The notes under the pieces were generated by a model, which was not told where the DNA came from, searched no databases, and was given only the letters and a program-made list of their open reading frames with translations. From Candidatus Eisenbacteria bacterium (GTDB lineage Bacteria > Eisenbacteria > RBG-16-71-46 > JACRLI01): 64,000 nucleotides of DNA. The stretch covers positions 1-64,000 of the forward strand of contig JACRLI010000030.1 in assembly GCA_016235265.1 (NCBI GenBank). The letters run 5' to 3'. This document shows positions 26,862 to 35,603 of this stretch, in pieces (position 1 is the first letter of the stretch; the number at the start of each line of letters is the position of its first letter). The position numbers were made by a program, and so were the translations under genes.

Positions 26862-29288
26862 ATGCGCCGCGCGCTCGCCTTCATTCTCCTCGCCGCGTCC
26901 CTCGCCCTCCCGGGAGCCGCCAAGTCCGCGCACCCCACCTGGCCGCACGATTCCACGACGAACGTCGCCGTGTGCCAGGCCGAAGGCGAGCAGCTCTCCC
27001 CCGTCGCACTCCCCGACGGCTCGGGCGGTGTGTTCCTGGTCTGGACAGACGGCCGCGCCCTGCCCGGTCACGATATCTACGCCCAGCACCTCGACGCATT
27101 TGGCCGACCCCGCTGGGCCGAGGGTGGCGTCGTCGTGTGCGCCACCCCCGACGACGAGACCCATCCCCGCGCCATCACCGACGGCACCGGTGGCATCCTC
27201 GTGGCGTGGCAGGGCCAGCGCGACGGCATCGAGTGGCGTGTGCACGTGCAGTGTCTGGACTCCCTGGGCATCCGGCAGTGGCAGGCGAACGGTGTGGCCG
27301 TGTGTGCGAACGCCGGCAATCAGACGTTCCCGGTCCTCGCCTCCGACAGTGCCGGCGGCGCCATCGTGGCCTGGGGCGACGACCGCAATCACGCCTCGCG
27401 CATGTACGCTCAGCGCATCGGCCCGGGCGGAAACCTGCTGTGGAGCTCCAGCGGCCTGCCGGTGTGCGAGACGCCCGGCACGCAGATCAACGCCGCGGTG
27501 GCTCCCGACGGCGCGGGTGGCGCCATCGTGGCCTGGCAGGACGGCCGCGTGATTCCGACATCGACCGTCTACGCGCAGCGCCTCGGCCCCACCGGCGCGC
27601 GGCGCTGGGCAGCCTCCGGCGTGCCCGCGTGCGCCACTCCCGGCACGGCCTACGGCGCAGTGCTCGCCCCCGACGGCCGCGGCGGCGCGATCGTCACCTG
27701 GCCCGATTACCGCACGGGCACGTACTTCGACATCGTCGCCCAACGCTTCGACTCGCTGGGCACGAAGCTGTGGGGGGCGGAGGGCGTTCCGATATGTGAC
27801 GCGCCGCAGGACCAGTACGCGCCCGCGCTCGCCGTGGACCCCGCCGGCGGCGCCATCGTGGCGTGGCACGACTACCGCATCTACAACAGCCTGCAGATCC
27901 GGGCGCAGCGGATCAGCCACTCGGGCGCGCCGCTGTGGGCCCCCGGCGGTGAATTGCTGTGCGCGCAGGGCAACGGGCAGATGGCACAGGTCGTCTCCGA
28001 CGGCGCCTCCGGCGCGGTGGTGGCGTGGCAGGACGGGCGCTCGGGAAGCTGGAACGTCTACGCCCAGCACCTGGACTCGACCGGTGTCGCCGCATGGCGC
28101 GCCGAGGGCGTGGCCGTCTCCGCCGCGTATGGCAGCCAGTGGAGCGTGAGGCTGGCCTCGGACGGAGCAGGCGGCGCCATCGCCGCGTGGCAGGACACCC
28201 GCGCCAGCGACTACTGCGACATCTACGCGCAGCGCGTGGAGCGCTCCGGCTATCTGGGCAACCCGGAGCCGTTCATCATCGCGGTCGTGGACGTGCCCGG
28301 CGACCAGGGCGGCCGCGTGCGCGTGAGCTGGGAGCCGGGTTACGTGGATACCCTGCCCGGGGGCATCGTGGATCACTACGAGGTCCGGCACCTCGTGCCG
28401 CCGACGCCCGCGTCCGTGCCACAGTCCGCGCGGCGTACGCGGGGCTCGGTAGGGCGCGGAGGCGCGGTGGTGACCGGGCGACCGGGAGCAGCCGCGGCCG
28501 CGCATGCGGGAGCGGGCCTCGCGTCAGGCCCCTGGGACCTGGTGGGCACCGTGCCCGCCACCGGCCTGGCCCAGTACGCCTTCGACGCCCCCACCGGCCG
28601 CGATTCCATTCTCGGCCCCAATCCCCGCACGCTCTTCCGCGTCCAGGCGCGCGCGAGCGCCACGGACTGGTGGGCTTCCCGCGTGGACAGCGGCTATTCC
28701 GTGGACAATCTCGCGCCCGTGGCGCCGTCCGGCCTGACCGGCATCGCCGCCGGCGGCCACGTGACGCTGCGCTGGCGCGCGAACCCCGATCCCGACGTGG
28801 CGGCCTACCGCCTCCACCGCGACGACACACCCGACTTCACCCCGTGCGCCGGCAACCTGGTGTGCTGCACGTCGGACACCGCGTTCGCCGACCGTCCCAC
28901 GCGCCTCTGCGACTACAAGCTCTGCGCGGTGGATATCCACGGCAACGTGGGGCCGTACACAACTCTCGCGGAGGCCGACATCGTGGCCGTGGGGCCGGAG
29001 CCATTCGCGCCGAGCGCGCCGCTGGGCCGGCCGGTCCCGAGCCCGGCCCGCGCGCGGGCGCGAGTGAGCCTGGACCTGCCGTCCGCCGGTTCGGTGGACC
29101 TCGCGCTCTTCGACGCCAGCGGGCGCAGGGTCCGCACGCTGCACCACGGCGCAGCCGCGGCCGGCCCGCGGGAGGTCGCGTTTGAGATGCGCGATGAGTC
29201 CCGGCGCGCGCTGCCGAGCGGGGTGTACTGGCTCAGGTTGGCGATGAACGGGGAGTCCTGGGTGCGGCGGGTGGTGGTGGCGAGGTAG
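26862..29288 (+). CDS. Secreted repeat protein (predicted beta-propeller) with C-terminal sorting module
   Basis: 808 residues; the ATG at 26862 has GGAAGG seven bases upstream and begins a clean signal peptide (R-R-A-L-A-F-I-L-L-A-A-S-L-A). Seven to eight repeats of about 55 residues, each with G-G-A-I-V-A-W-x-D-x-R and Y-A-Q-R-(I/L/V), occupy residues 25-470. This is the WD-like repeat often seen in secreted FCB-group proteins. A fibronectin-III-like segment follows, then the C-terminal P-V-P-S-P-A-R ... S-G-V-Y-W-L-R-L module. No enzymatic residues were seen; adhesive or scaffold function is likely. Confidence 0.8.
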   Translation: MRRALAFILLAASLALPGAAKSAHPTWPHDSTTNVAVCQAEGEQLSPVALPDGSGGVFLVWTDGRALPGHDIYAQHLDAFGRPRWAEGGVVVCATPDDETHPRAITDGTGGILVAWQGQRDGIEWRVHVQCLDSLGIRQWQANGVAVCANAGNQTFPVLASDSAGGAIVAWGDDRNHASRMYAQRIGPGGNLLWSSSGLPVCETPGTQINAAVAPDGAGGAIVAWQDGRVIPTSTVYAQRLGPTGARRWAASGVPACATPGTAYGAVLAPDGRGGAIVTWPDYRTGTYFDIVAQRFDSLGTKLWGAEGVPICDAPQDQYAPALAVDPAGGAIVAWHDYRIYNSLQIRAQRISHSGAPLWAPGGELLCAQGNGQMAQVVSDGASGAVVAWQDGRSGSWNVYAQHLDSTGVAAWRAEGVAVSAAYGSQWSVRLASDGAGGAIAAWQDTRASDYCDIYAQRVERSGYLGNPEPFIIAVVDVPGDQGGRVRVSWEPGYVDTLPGGIVDHYEVRHLVPPTPASVPQSARRTRGSVGRGGAVVTGRPGAAAAAHAGAGLASGPWDLVGTVPATGLAQYAFDAPTGRDSILGPNPRTLFRVQARASATDWWASRVDSGYSVDNLAPVAPSGLTGIAAGGHVTLRWRANPDPDVAAYRLHRDDTPDFTPCAGNLVCCTSDTAFADRPTRLCDYKLCAVDIHGNVGPYTTLAEADIVAVGPEPFAPSAPLGRPVPSPARARARVSLDLPSAGSVDLALFDASGRRVRTLHHGAAAAGPREVAFEMRDESRRALPSGVYWLRLAMNGESWVRRVVVAR

Positions 29289-29289
29289 G

Positions 29290-29631
29290 TCAGTCCTTAC
29301 CGAGCATTGCGGCGACTTCTGTCGTCAGTGAAGTGACCTTGGACTGCACGATATCCCACACGAGCCTGTCATCCACATCGGCATACCCGTGGATCAGGAT
29401 GTTCCGGAAAGCAACGATGCGCCGGCAATCGCTGATCCTCCCCGCAGTCGCCGGATCGAGCCTGTCGAGCTGCGCGAGAGCCTCACCCACAATCTCGAAC
29501 TGCCGCTCCACGGCGGCCCGGAGCATGGGGTCACCCGAGTAGTTCTCGAGACTCTTCCCGGCGGTGAACCGTGCAATCAACCCGGCCGCCTGCTGGACAT
29601 CGTGCAGGTACTTCCTGCTCTCAAGCCGCAT
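29290..29631 (-). CDS. hepT: HepT-like toxin ribonuclease (DUF86)
   Basis: 113 residues from the ATG at 29631, which lies inside the antitoxin gene (11-base overlap); no Shine-Dalgarno is visible, so it is probably translated by coupling. The catalytic motif R-x4-H-x-Y appears as R-N-I-L-I-H-G-Y, and F-E-I-V-G-E-A-L-A-Q-L is the conserved dimer helix of HEPN-type HepT proteins. The family cleaves RNA, including tRNA ends, and is neutralised by MntA-mediated AMPylation of the motif Tyr. It ends one base from the convergent propeller gene. Confidence 0.9.
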   Translation of the reverse strand: MRLESRKYLHDVQQAAGLIARFTAGKSLENYSGDPMLRAAVERQFEIVGEALAQLDRLDPATAGRISDCRRIVAFRNILIHGYADVDDRLVWDIVQSKVTSLTTEVAAMLGKD

Positions 29632-29929
29632 ACAGGAGGGTCCTGGTCCGCTCGACCGACTGCATGAAATACGGATTCCTGATCGCGGCGTAGACCACGA
29701 CATCCACCTTGCACCCGAACATCTTCTCAAGACCCTCGAGAAGGCCAAAGTACGCTTCGGCGTAGCCGCCTGGTGGATCGGGCACGAATTCGACCAGAAA
29801 GTCGAGATCGCTTTCCCCGGGTCGATAGGCTCCGGAGGCCGCAGAGCCGAACAACTCCAGCCGGCGGACCCCCTGGGCGCGACAAAGCACCTCGATGTCT
29901 GCCCTGCGTTCGGAAACGTCGCTGATCAT
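29621..29929 (-). CDS. mntA: MntA-like minimal nucleotidyltransferase antitoxin
   Basis: 102 residues; the ATG at 29929 with AGGAG upstream was chosen over further upstream starts. The polymerase-beta-fold signature G-S-A-A-S-G-A-Y-R-P-G-E-S-D-L-D-F-L-V is complete (GSX10DxD). In HepT/MntA (type VII) systems this enzyme AMPylates the toxin. The order antitoxin-toxin with overlapping frames is standard. The pair sits in an accessory region with nucleases and a GHKL ATPase. Confidence 0.9.
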   Translation of the reverse strand: MISDVSERRADIEVLCRAQGVRRLELFGSAASGAYRPGESDLDFLVEFVPDPPGGYAEAYFGLLEGLEKMFGCKVDVVVYAAIRNPYFMQSVERTRTLLYAA

Positions 29930-30141
29930 TGGAAGCTGCTCCTGGCGTTGGGCTGCTGATCGCTCCGCCTGGTGGGGAATGCGGGCCTCGACCGGGGCCT
30001 GACATCGAGTCACGCAGGCCGATGGACTCCGCACCCGACGCAAAGAGCAAGTCTAGCATCCGCGGCCCCATGACTCCAGAGACGCCATGGTGTGTGCTCT
30101 GGCTGGCCTGATATCGCGGGGAACAGGCACGCATCACGTCG

Positions 30142-31800
30142 TTACGGGGAAGTTCGCCCCGACCTACTTCTCCCCGCCTTCCCCTTCCCCAGCGCCTCGC
30201 CCCATTTGGATAGAAACCTCGTCACGAACGCATGCTCCCCGGCCGGCTCCACCGCGAGCGGGGCCAGCGCCAGGGCGACGGCCAGTGCCACATGGTAGCC
30301 TTCGGATCGCGAGGCGGTTGCGCGGCTGTATGCCGGGTGCGCCTCGTTGATCCAGACCGTGGACTCCACGAGCCGTCCCAGTTCGGGGTCCCCGGGGCGC
30401 GGTTCGAACTGAATTCCGAGGCCGTACTTTGGAGCGCGTGCCGAAGGGCCCCTTCCTGATCCTGCCGGCCCATCGCCCGCGATGCCTCCTGCGAATAGCG
30501 GGCTCTCGCCCACAGGGGGGTTTTCAATCGTCCCCGATGCAGACTCTTCTGCCTCCTCCATCGCGCCTGCCTCACCACCGGCCTGTTGGGGCGACGCGGG
30601 GGATGCATCGTCCGGCGCTCCAGCGCCCGCTCCGGGGACCACGCCACGCATCTCCTCCATCTCACCCGGCACCGCATGGCCCGGCTCCATGCCACCGCTC
30701 CCCATCGGCAGGCTCCGCTGTCCGCCCTTGCGGTGCTCCACCAGGCTCGCAAGGAGCGGAAAATCCCCGGCCAGGTCCAGGAGCACGCGCTCCAGGTCCC
30801 GCTCCAGGGGCTTCACCATCCGGCGGCGCGCCGCGTCCGCCACTTCCCGTTCATCCCCCCAGGCCGCCAGCTGCCTCGCCACCGCTTCCTGGATCGCCTT
30901 GCGGTACGCAAGGTACACCGCGCCGCGGGGCCCGCTGCGTATGAAATCCGCCTTGTTCAAGGTCAGGCACGCAGCCAGCGCGGGAGCCTCGATACAGCCG
31001 CCGATACGGTCGAGTGCGGCGGGGCCGAGGCCCAGCCAGTCCCAGCCACCCTTGATGGCCTTGCCCAGCGTGCAGATCGTCAGCCCCCGCTGATCCTCCG
31101 GGAGCGGCAAGGGCTCGCGCACAAGATAACCGGCCGCCGACGGCTTGCGCTTGCGCGCCAGGCGCATCTCCATCCAAGCCCGCTCGGTGCCAGTGGCCGG
31201 AGCCGGCTGCACCTCGCGGCCGTCCACCTCGAACCGCATACCGTGGGGGTAGTGGGGCCCCAGCAGCAACTCGAAGGCCGGGTCCAGGAGCGAGCGGTAA
31301 TGGCGGTGCAGCGCGCCCTCGATGTACCCGCGATCCACCAGCGGCGACAGCGCGTTGTGAAGTCTCAGTTGCACGGCGGTTCCCCGGGTCTCCACGACGC
31401 CCGGGGGCGGGATCCACTTCCACGGCGCGCGGTGGCGCGAGGCCAGGTGCCACAACGTGGCCACGTGGCTCTTGCCGCGGCGGGTCTCAGTAAGAACCTC
31501 GCGGCAGAGCAGCAGGCTCAGCTTGATGCCCACACCGGCGAATCCGATGCCGTCACCGCGGGCCTTGGTACTGGCGGCGATGTCGTGGTAACGCGACAGC
31601 TCGCGCCGCAGCATGCCGCAGCCGTTGTCAACCACGACCAGCGTTGCCTGCGAGGTGTCGGTGGCAAAGGAGATCCGCGTCGCGCCCGAGTCCAGCGAGT
31701 TGGCGACGATCTCAGAGAGGATCGTCTCCTCGAGCGAGCCGGTGTAGGCGTCGCGAAGGTCTTCGAGCAGGTGCAGGAGATCGACGCGGGTTTCACCCAA
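30142..31800 (-). CDS. GHKL-family ATP-binding protein of unknown function
   Basis: 552 residues from a TTG start with GGAGG five bases upstream. The N-terminal 200 residues are a GHKL (HSP90/gyrase B/MutL) ATPase: E-I-V-A-N-S-L-D-S-G-A (N box), V-V-D-N-G-C-G-M (G1) and G-F-A-G-V-G-I-K-L (G2). The middle part (F-E-L-L-L-G-P-H-Y-P-H-G) may be the transducer domain, followed by an acidic, low-complexity stretch and a short conserved-looking C-terminus. No kinase dimerisation or receiver domain is present. Similar stand-alone GHKL proteins occur in phage-defence islands and as MORC-like DNA-binding ATPases; either role here is inference. Confidence 0.75.
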   Translation of the reverse strand: MGETRVDLLHLLEDLRDAYTGSLEETILSEIVANSLDSGATRISFATDTSQATLVVVDNGCGMLRRELSRYHDIAASTKARGDGIGFAGVGIKLSLLLCREVLTETRRGKSHVATLWHLASRHRAPWKWIPPPGVVETRGTAVQLRLHNALSPLVDRGYIEGALHRHYRSLLDPAFELLLGPHYPHGMRFEVDGREVQPAPATGTERAWMEMRLARKRKPSAAGYLVREPLPLPEDQRGLTICTLGKAIKGGWDWLGLGPAALDRIGGCIEAPALAACLTLNKADFIRSGPRGAVYLAYRKAIQEAVARQLAAWGDEREVADAARRRMVKPLERDLERVLLDLAGDFPLLASLVEHRKGGQRSLPMGSGGMEPGHAVPGEMEEMRGVVPGAGAGAPDDASPASPQQAGGEAGAMEEAEESASGTIENPPVGESPLFAGGIAGDGPAGSGRGPSARAPKYGLGIQFEPRPGDPELGRLVESTVWINEAHPAYSRATASRSEGYHVALAVALALAPLAVEPAGEHAFVTRFLSKWGEALGKGKAGRSRSGRTSP

Positions 31801-32019
31801 GGGTGCCTCCGGGAGTCGTGGCGGGTGACTTCGGGGTGGGGCCCGGGACCGGGCACACGCCGCACGGGCCTTTCCCGGGCAGCAGCTGATTGTAAGGTCT
31901 CATGGCGGCCAATGGAAACCCTGCCATGGGCCCCGCCGGGGCACCACGCCATTCGTAACCACTGCCCCCGGAACCGCATATCCACGGTGCCTCTCCAGCA
32001 GGCCGCGATCCAAGAGTAG

Positions 32020-32184
32020 CACCTGGGCGGCCGGATCACGGAGCTGATCACCCACGGCGAGCACCCGGTCCTGCCGGACCCACCGCCCGGCTGGGACAAG
32101 GCCGTTCTCTTCGCGCGCATGAACATCGGCGAAAGTGAGATCATGGGCAGCGATCAGCGGCCGCACGACCACCCGTCCAACTGA
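32020..32184 (+). pseudogene. Remnant of a PhnB-like VOC family gene
   Basis: The frame ending TGA at 32182-32184 reads H-L-G-G-R-I-T-E-L-I-T-H-G-E-H and later A-R-M-N-I-G-E-S-E-I-M-G-S-D, matching the middle of PhnB-like glyoxalase-fold proteins (L-G-G-x-I-T ... G-x-x-x-L-M-G-S-D). Immediately upstream in frame is TAG (32017-32019), at the place where such proteins have F-Y before x-x-L-G-G, and no recognisable N-terminus remains. The sequence after S-D-Q-R-P-H ends early. It is therefore a truncated, stop-interrupted relic beside an intact VOC gene. Confidence 0.6.
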
Positions 32185-32196
32185 GAGGAGGCTCCC

Positions 32197-32973
32197 ATGC
32201 CCGCAACCAAGACCCAGTCCTTCTTCTGGTACGAGTTGATGACCACCGACCGCAACGCTGCCTACGCCTTCTATCGCAAGATCGTGGGCTGGGAGGGCAA
32301 GGACTTCGGAGGGGGCGGAACGCCGTACACGGTGCTCTCCGTGGGAGCCTCCGGAATCGGCGGCATGATGGATCTCAGCCCGGAAATGTGCGGCGCGGGC
32401 CTGCGTCCGTGCTGGATGGGCTACATCAGCGTGGATGACGTGGACGCGTGCGTCGCGCGCATCGTGGCTGCCGGCGGCAAGATCCACCGGGCCCCCGCGG
32501 ACATCCCCGGCGTCGGCCGCTTCGCCGTGGTGGCCGATCCGCACGGCGCGGGGTTCATGCTGCTGAAGGGCTCGAGCCCGGAGGGCTACACCCCGCCGGC
32601 GCCGGGCGCGCGGGGCACCATCGGCTGGCACGAGCTGCACGCGGGCGACGGCATCCCCGCGTTCGAGTTCTACTCGAGCCTCTTCGGCTGGACCAAGGCC
32701 GAGGACATGGACATGGGCCCGCTCGGCGTGTACCGGCTCTTCGCCGCGGGGGACGCGCCGATCGGCGGCATCATGACCAAGATGAAGGAGTCGCCCATGC
32801 CATTCTGGCTCTTCTACTTCAACGTGGACGCCATTGACGCGGCCACCGCACTGGTGAAGGAGAACGGCGGGCAGGTGATGAACGGCCCCATGGAAGTGCC
32901 CACGGGCCAGTGGATCGTGCAGTGCCTCGACCCGCAGGGCGCGATGTTCGCGCTGGTCGCGCCGGGCAGGTAA
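32197..32973 (+). CDS. VOC-superfamily protein with two glyoxalase-like domains
   Basis: 258 residues with GAGGAGG upstream of the ATG. Two VOC (bleomycin-resistance/glyoxalase) modules are visible. The first is W-Y-E-L-M-T-T-D-R-N-A-A-Y-A-F-Y-R-K-I-V-G-W ... A-V-V-A-D-P-H-G-A-G-F. The second is W-H-E-L-H-A-G-D-G ... F-E-F-Y-S-S-L-F-G-W ... Q-C-L-D-P-Q-G-A-M-F. These tandem-VOC proteins are often annotated as hydroxylases or glyoxalases, but most are uncharacterised. A strong hairpin follows immediately after the stop. Confidence 0.88.
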   Translation: MPATKTQSFFWYELMTTDRNAAYAFYRKIVGWEGKDFGGGGTPYTVLSVGASGIGGMMDLSPEMCGAGLRPCWMGYISVDDVDACVARIVAAGGKIHRAPADIPGVGRFAVVADPHGAGFMLLKGSSPEGYTPPAPGARGTIGWHELHAGDGIPAFEFYSSLFGWTKAEDMDMGPLGVYRLFAAGDAPIGGIMTKMKESPMPFWLFYFNVDAIDAATALVKENGGQVMNGPMEVPTGQWIVQCLDPQGAMFALVAPGR

Positions 32974-33019
32974 ACGGAAGCGCCCCGGCCGCCACGAGGG
33001 CAGCCGGGGCGCTTCCGTT
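32973..33019. terminator. Hairpin terminator between convergent genes
   Basis: AACGGAAGCGCCCCGGC (32973-32989) pairs perfectly over 17 bases with 33003-33019, with a 13-base loop. It directly follows the VOC stop codon and precedes the end of the leftward nuclease gene, so it can serve both directions. There is no long U tract. Confidence 0.75.
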
Positions 33020-33052
33020 GCTGGCAGGCACATCTGCCCTATCTGCAGACAG

Positions 33053-34183
33053 TCATCGGAGGTAGACCACCCGCGCAATCTTCTCCTTGCCTCCTCCCGT
33101 CACCCGCACGAAATAGACCCCCGCGCCGGCGCCGGACTCCGCCGGCCGCCACGTCGCGCTCCCCGCCCCCGCGGTACCCGCCGCCAGCCCCGCCACGCGA
33201 GCCCCGCGGATGTCGAACACTTCCGCGTGGAAGGTTCCGGTTCCCGAGAACCGCACCGTCAGTTCATCCCGAAACGGCGTGGGCCCGATCTCGAATCTCG
33301 CGGCCGCCACGGGGCCGCCATCCACCGTGACCGTGGAGCCCGGCACCACCGGCCGGCCCGCGTTCACCCACGCGGTGTACACGAAGGAGGCCGTGACCAC
33401 CGTGGCGGAATCAATGCGGCTGCGCGTCATGGCCTGGGTGTTGTTCCACAGCGAGCCATAGTACGTGGAGTTGTAGGAGCCCCCCGAAGCGGCCTTGGCG
33501 GTGTTGTCCGCCGCCAGGAGGCCGCTCACGGCTGCCCAGGACGACCCGATGACCGAGAACATCTCCTCCACCGAGCTGGGATAGTACGCCACCGTCATCG
33601 GCGCGGTGCCCAGGTAGGGCAGGTACGTGGACATCATGGTGCTCTCGTAGCGCGAGTGGATGCCCGAGTTCCCGCTCAGCTGGCCGTTGTAGTTCTGGGT
33701 GCAGTGCAGCGGCTGGTGGGCATCGCCCACGTAGTGGCACAGGTCGGCGATGGTGACCGCGGCCGCGCTCCACTGCTGCGCCTGGAACTGCTGCGTCAGG
33801 GTGGCCATGACGTCGCCCACGGCCCACGGCAGGACGCCGTTGGCGGTCACGGTGGACACCCCGTACTGGGCTTCCAGCGCGGCCCGGTTGTGGGTCAGCG
33901 TGCCCTGCAGGAACTCCGGGTAGGCATCAATATCTATGAAGTGCTTGGGGCTCTCGCCGGGCGTGGACGACTTCCGGGAATCCGCGTCGGTGACTTTCTG
34001 GTCCACCGTGCCGTCGTAGGCGCGCAGCCCGTCAATATAGGCCGGCAAATGCTGCGAATAGTGCTGGGCGATGTAGTGATGCGTGGCGCCGCCCCACGGC
34101 CAGGCGGTGACGGGGCAGGCGAGTGCCAGGACGAGCGAGACGGCACCCATGCAACGGCGGCGCGAAGCGGCTGGGCGGGGCAC
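33053..34183 (-). CDS. Secreted S1/P1-type nuclease-like protein with C-terminal sorting module
   Basis: 376 residues from a GTG at 34183, chosen because GGAGGAGG lies five bases upstream. A signal peptide ends A-W-P-W-G-G, placing a Trp near the mature N-terminus as in S1/P1 nucleases, where Trp1 binds zinc. Further zinc-site motifs are H-H-Y-I-A-Q, H-F-I-D-I-D, L-C-H-Y-V-G-D-A-H-Q-P-L-H-C and G-N-S-G-I-H. The C-terminus is a FlgD-Ig/T9SS-like module (I-G-P-T-P-F-R-D-E-L-T-V-R-F ... A-G-V-Y-F-V-R-V). The product probably degrades extracellular nucleic acid or phospholipid. A TATGAT extended -10 candidate lies at 34210-34215 on the minus strand. Confidence 0.88.
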   Translation of the reverse strand: MPRPAASRRRCMGAVSLVLALACPVTAWPWGGATHHYIAQHYSQHLPAYIDGLRAYDGTVDQKVTDADSRKSSTPGESPKHFIDIDAYPEFLQGTLTHNRAALEAQYGVSTVTANGVLPWAVGDVMATLTQQFQAQQWSAAAVTIADLCHYVGDAHQPLHCTQNYNGQLSGNSGIHSRYESTMMSTYLPYLGTAPMTVAYYPSSVEEMFSVIGSSWAAVSGLLAADNTAKAASGGSYNSTYYGSLWNNTQAMTRSRIDSATVVTASFVYTAWVNAGRPVVPGSTVTVDGGPVAAARFEIGPTPFRDELTVRFSGTGTFHAEVFDIRGARVAGLAAGTAGAGSATWRPAESGAGAGVYFVRVTGGGKEKIARVVYLR

Positions 34184-34253
34184 AAAGACCTCCTCCAAGG
34201 TGTTGATGGATCATACCATGGACGGGTCTTCGCGGCGACGGGCCCTGAGCGCG

Positions 34254-35603
34254 TCAGGGTCCCGCCCTCCCCGAGTTCTGGTTGTCCCCCCGGTACTTGG
34301 GCCAGGCAGCGGTCGCCTTCAGGCCCCGACTCGCGACCCGGATGGAATAGCAGTAGCCGTCCAGGTCGCCGATGAACAGCGAGCCCCCGGCAGCCAGGGC
34401 CGGGGAGGACCACGTGATCCCCGAGTGGGTGGCCTGCATCCATCGCACCGACCCGTCGGCGGGGTTCAGCGAGTAGACACGTCCGAGTTCCTGCCCGAAG
34501 TAGATCGAACTGTCGGAGCCGATGGCCGGGGACGAGTAGATGTCGAAGTGATCCCCCGGCACGTCCGCCGGCAGGTCGTGCGGCTCGAAGATCCAGCGCA
34601 CGGTGCCGTCCGACTTGAGCGCGAAGAGCGCCGAAGACGGGCTCCCGAAGTTGAGGCCGAAGTAGATCGTGCCGTCGGCGTCCACCGCCGGCGAGGACCG
34701 CAGGAATCCCTGAAAGCCCGCCGATGCGATGTCGAACTGCCACAGGATCTGCCCCGCGGAGGACACCGCATACACCAGCCCGGGCTGGGTGGTCACGTAG
34801 AGCGTGCCGTCCGCACCGATCCCCGGCGATGAAAAGCAGTGGTCATTCACGCCCAGCGGGCACGACCACAGGATGGAGCCGTCGTCCGGATCGAGCGCGG
34901 TGAGCGGGATGTTGTGGAACACAAAGTACACCGTGCCATCGCGCCCGATCACCGGCGAGTTGTGGCGCGCCTCGAAGGTCGGCTCGAACTGCGCCCACTT
35001 GAGGGAGCCGTCGGGCCGGAACGCGTACAGCCGGTCGCCCGCCGCGTACACCGACCCGTCCGCGCCGATTGCCGGAGCCGAGAGCCCGACCTCCGTGGTG
35101 ACCCCGGTGGGGTTGATGTTGCGGGACCACAGCAGCCGCCCGTCCGACGAAAACCGGCACAGGACTTCCGCGGCCAGCGAGTCCGGCGTCGGGTTGCGGC
35201 CTTCGACCATGAAGTAGACGGAGCCGTCCGCGGCCACCGCGGGGCTGGACCTCACGATGCCGGCGCCCAGTTCATAGCGCCAGCGCACGCCGCCGGTGGC
35301 GGTGTTCAGCGCCACGAATGCGTGGTTGGACTGTGGCGTGGCGAAGTGCCACAGCGAGGTGCCGATGTAGACGGTGCGCTCGTCGGGACTGAGCGCCGGC
35401 GAGCCGTAGTAGACCGCCGGCAGTGCCCGGTACGCCGAGAGGATTCGTGTGGAGGTGTCGGGGGGGGTTTCACCGGGGCGGGGGCCGGGGCGGGGGTCAC
35501 CGACGGGGCGGGATTCACGACCGCAGCCGAAGGAGTGCGCCAGCGCGAGCACGAGAACGAGCGAAAGTGCACCGGCGCGCCGCCTTCGCCCCTGCTTCAC
35601 CAC
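34254..35603 (-). CDS. Secreted PQQ-like beta-propeller protein
   Basis: 449 residues from tandem GTG codons (35603 or 35600; the latter overlaps the upstream stop as GTGA). The signal sequence ends near H-S-F-G-C, a weak lipobox, so lipoprotein status is uncertain. About seven repeats of S-S-P-A-(V/I)-x-x-D-G-(S/T)-(V/I)-Y-F form a quinoprotein-dehydrogenase-like propeller. No PQQ ligands are evident, so a binding or assembly role (BamB-like fold) is likelier than an enzyme. It is translationally coupled to the M15-like peptidase. Confidence 0.82.
   Translation of the reverse strand: MVKQGRRRRAGALSLVLVLALAHSFGCGRESRPVGDPRPGPRPGETPPDTSTRILSAYRALPAVYYGSPALSPDERTVYIGTSLWHFATPQSNHAFVALNTATGGVRWRYELGAGIVRSSPAVAADGSVYFMVEGRNPTPDSLAAEVLCRFSSDGRLLWSRNINPTGVTTEVGLSAPAIGADGSVYAAGDRLYAFRPDGSLKWAQFEPTFEARHNSPVIGRDGTVYFVFHNIPLTALDPDDGSILWSCPLGVNDHCFSSPGIGADGTLYVTTQPGLVYAVSSAGQILWQFDIASAGFQGFLRSSPAVDADGTIYFGLNFGSPSSALFALKSDGTVRWIFEPHDLPADVPGDHFDIYSSPAIGSDSSIYFGQELGRVYSLNPADGSVRWMQATHSGITWSSPALAAGGSLFIGDLDGYCYSIRVASRGLKATAAWPKYRGDNQNSGRAGP

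Noticed and set aside
34254..35603. PQQ-dependent dehydrogenase
   Set aside because: Propeller repeats are present, but no PQQ or calcium ligands or haem motif were seen, so only a PQQ-like propeller fold is claimed.
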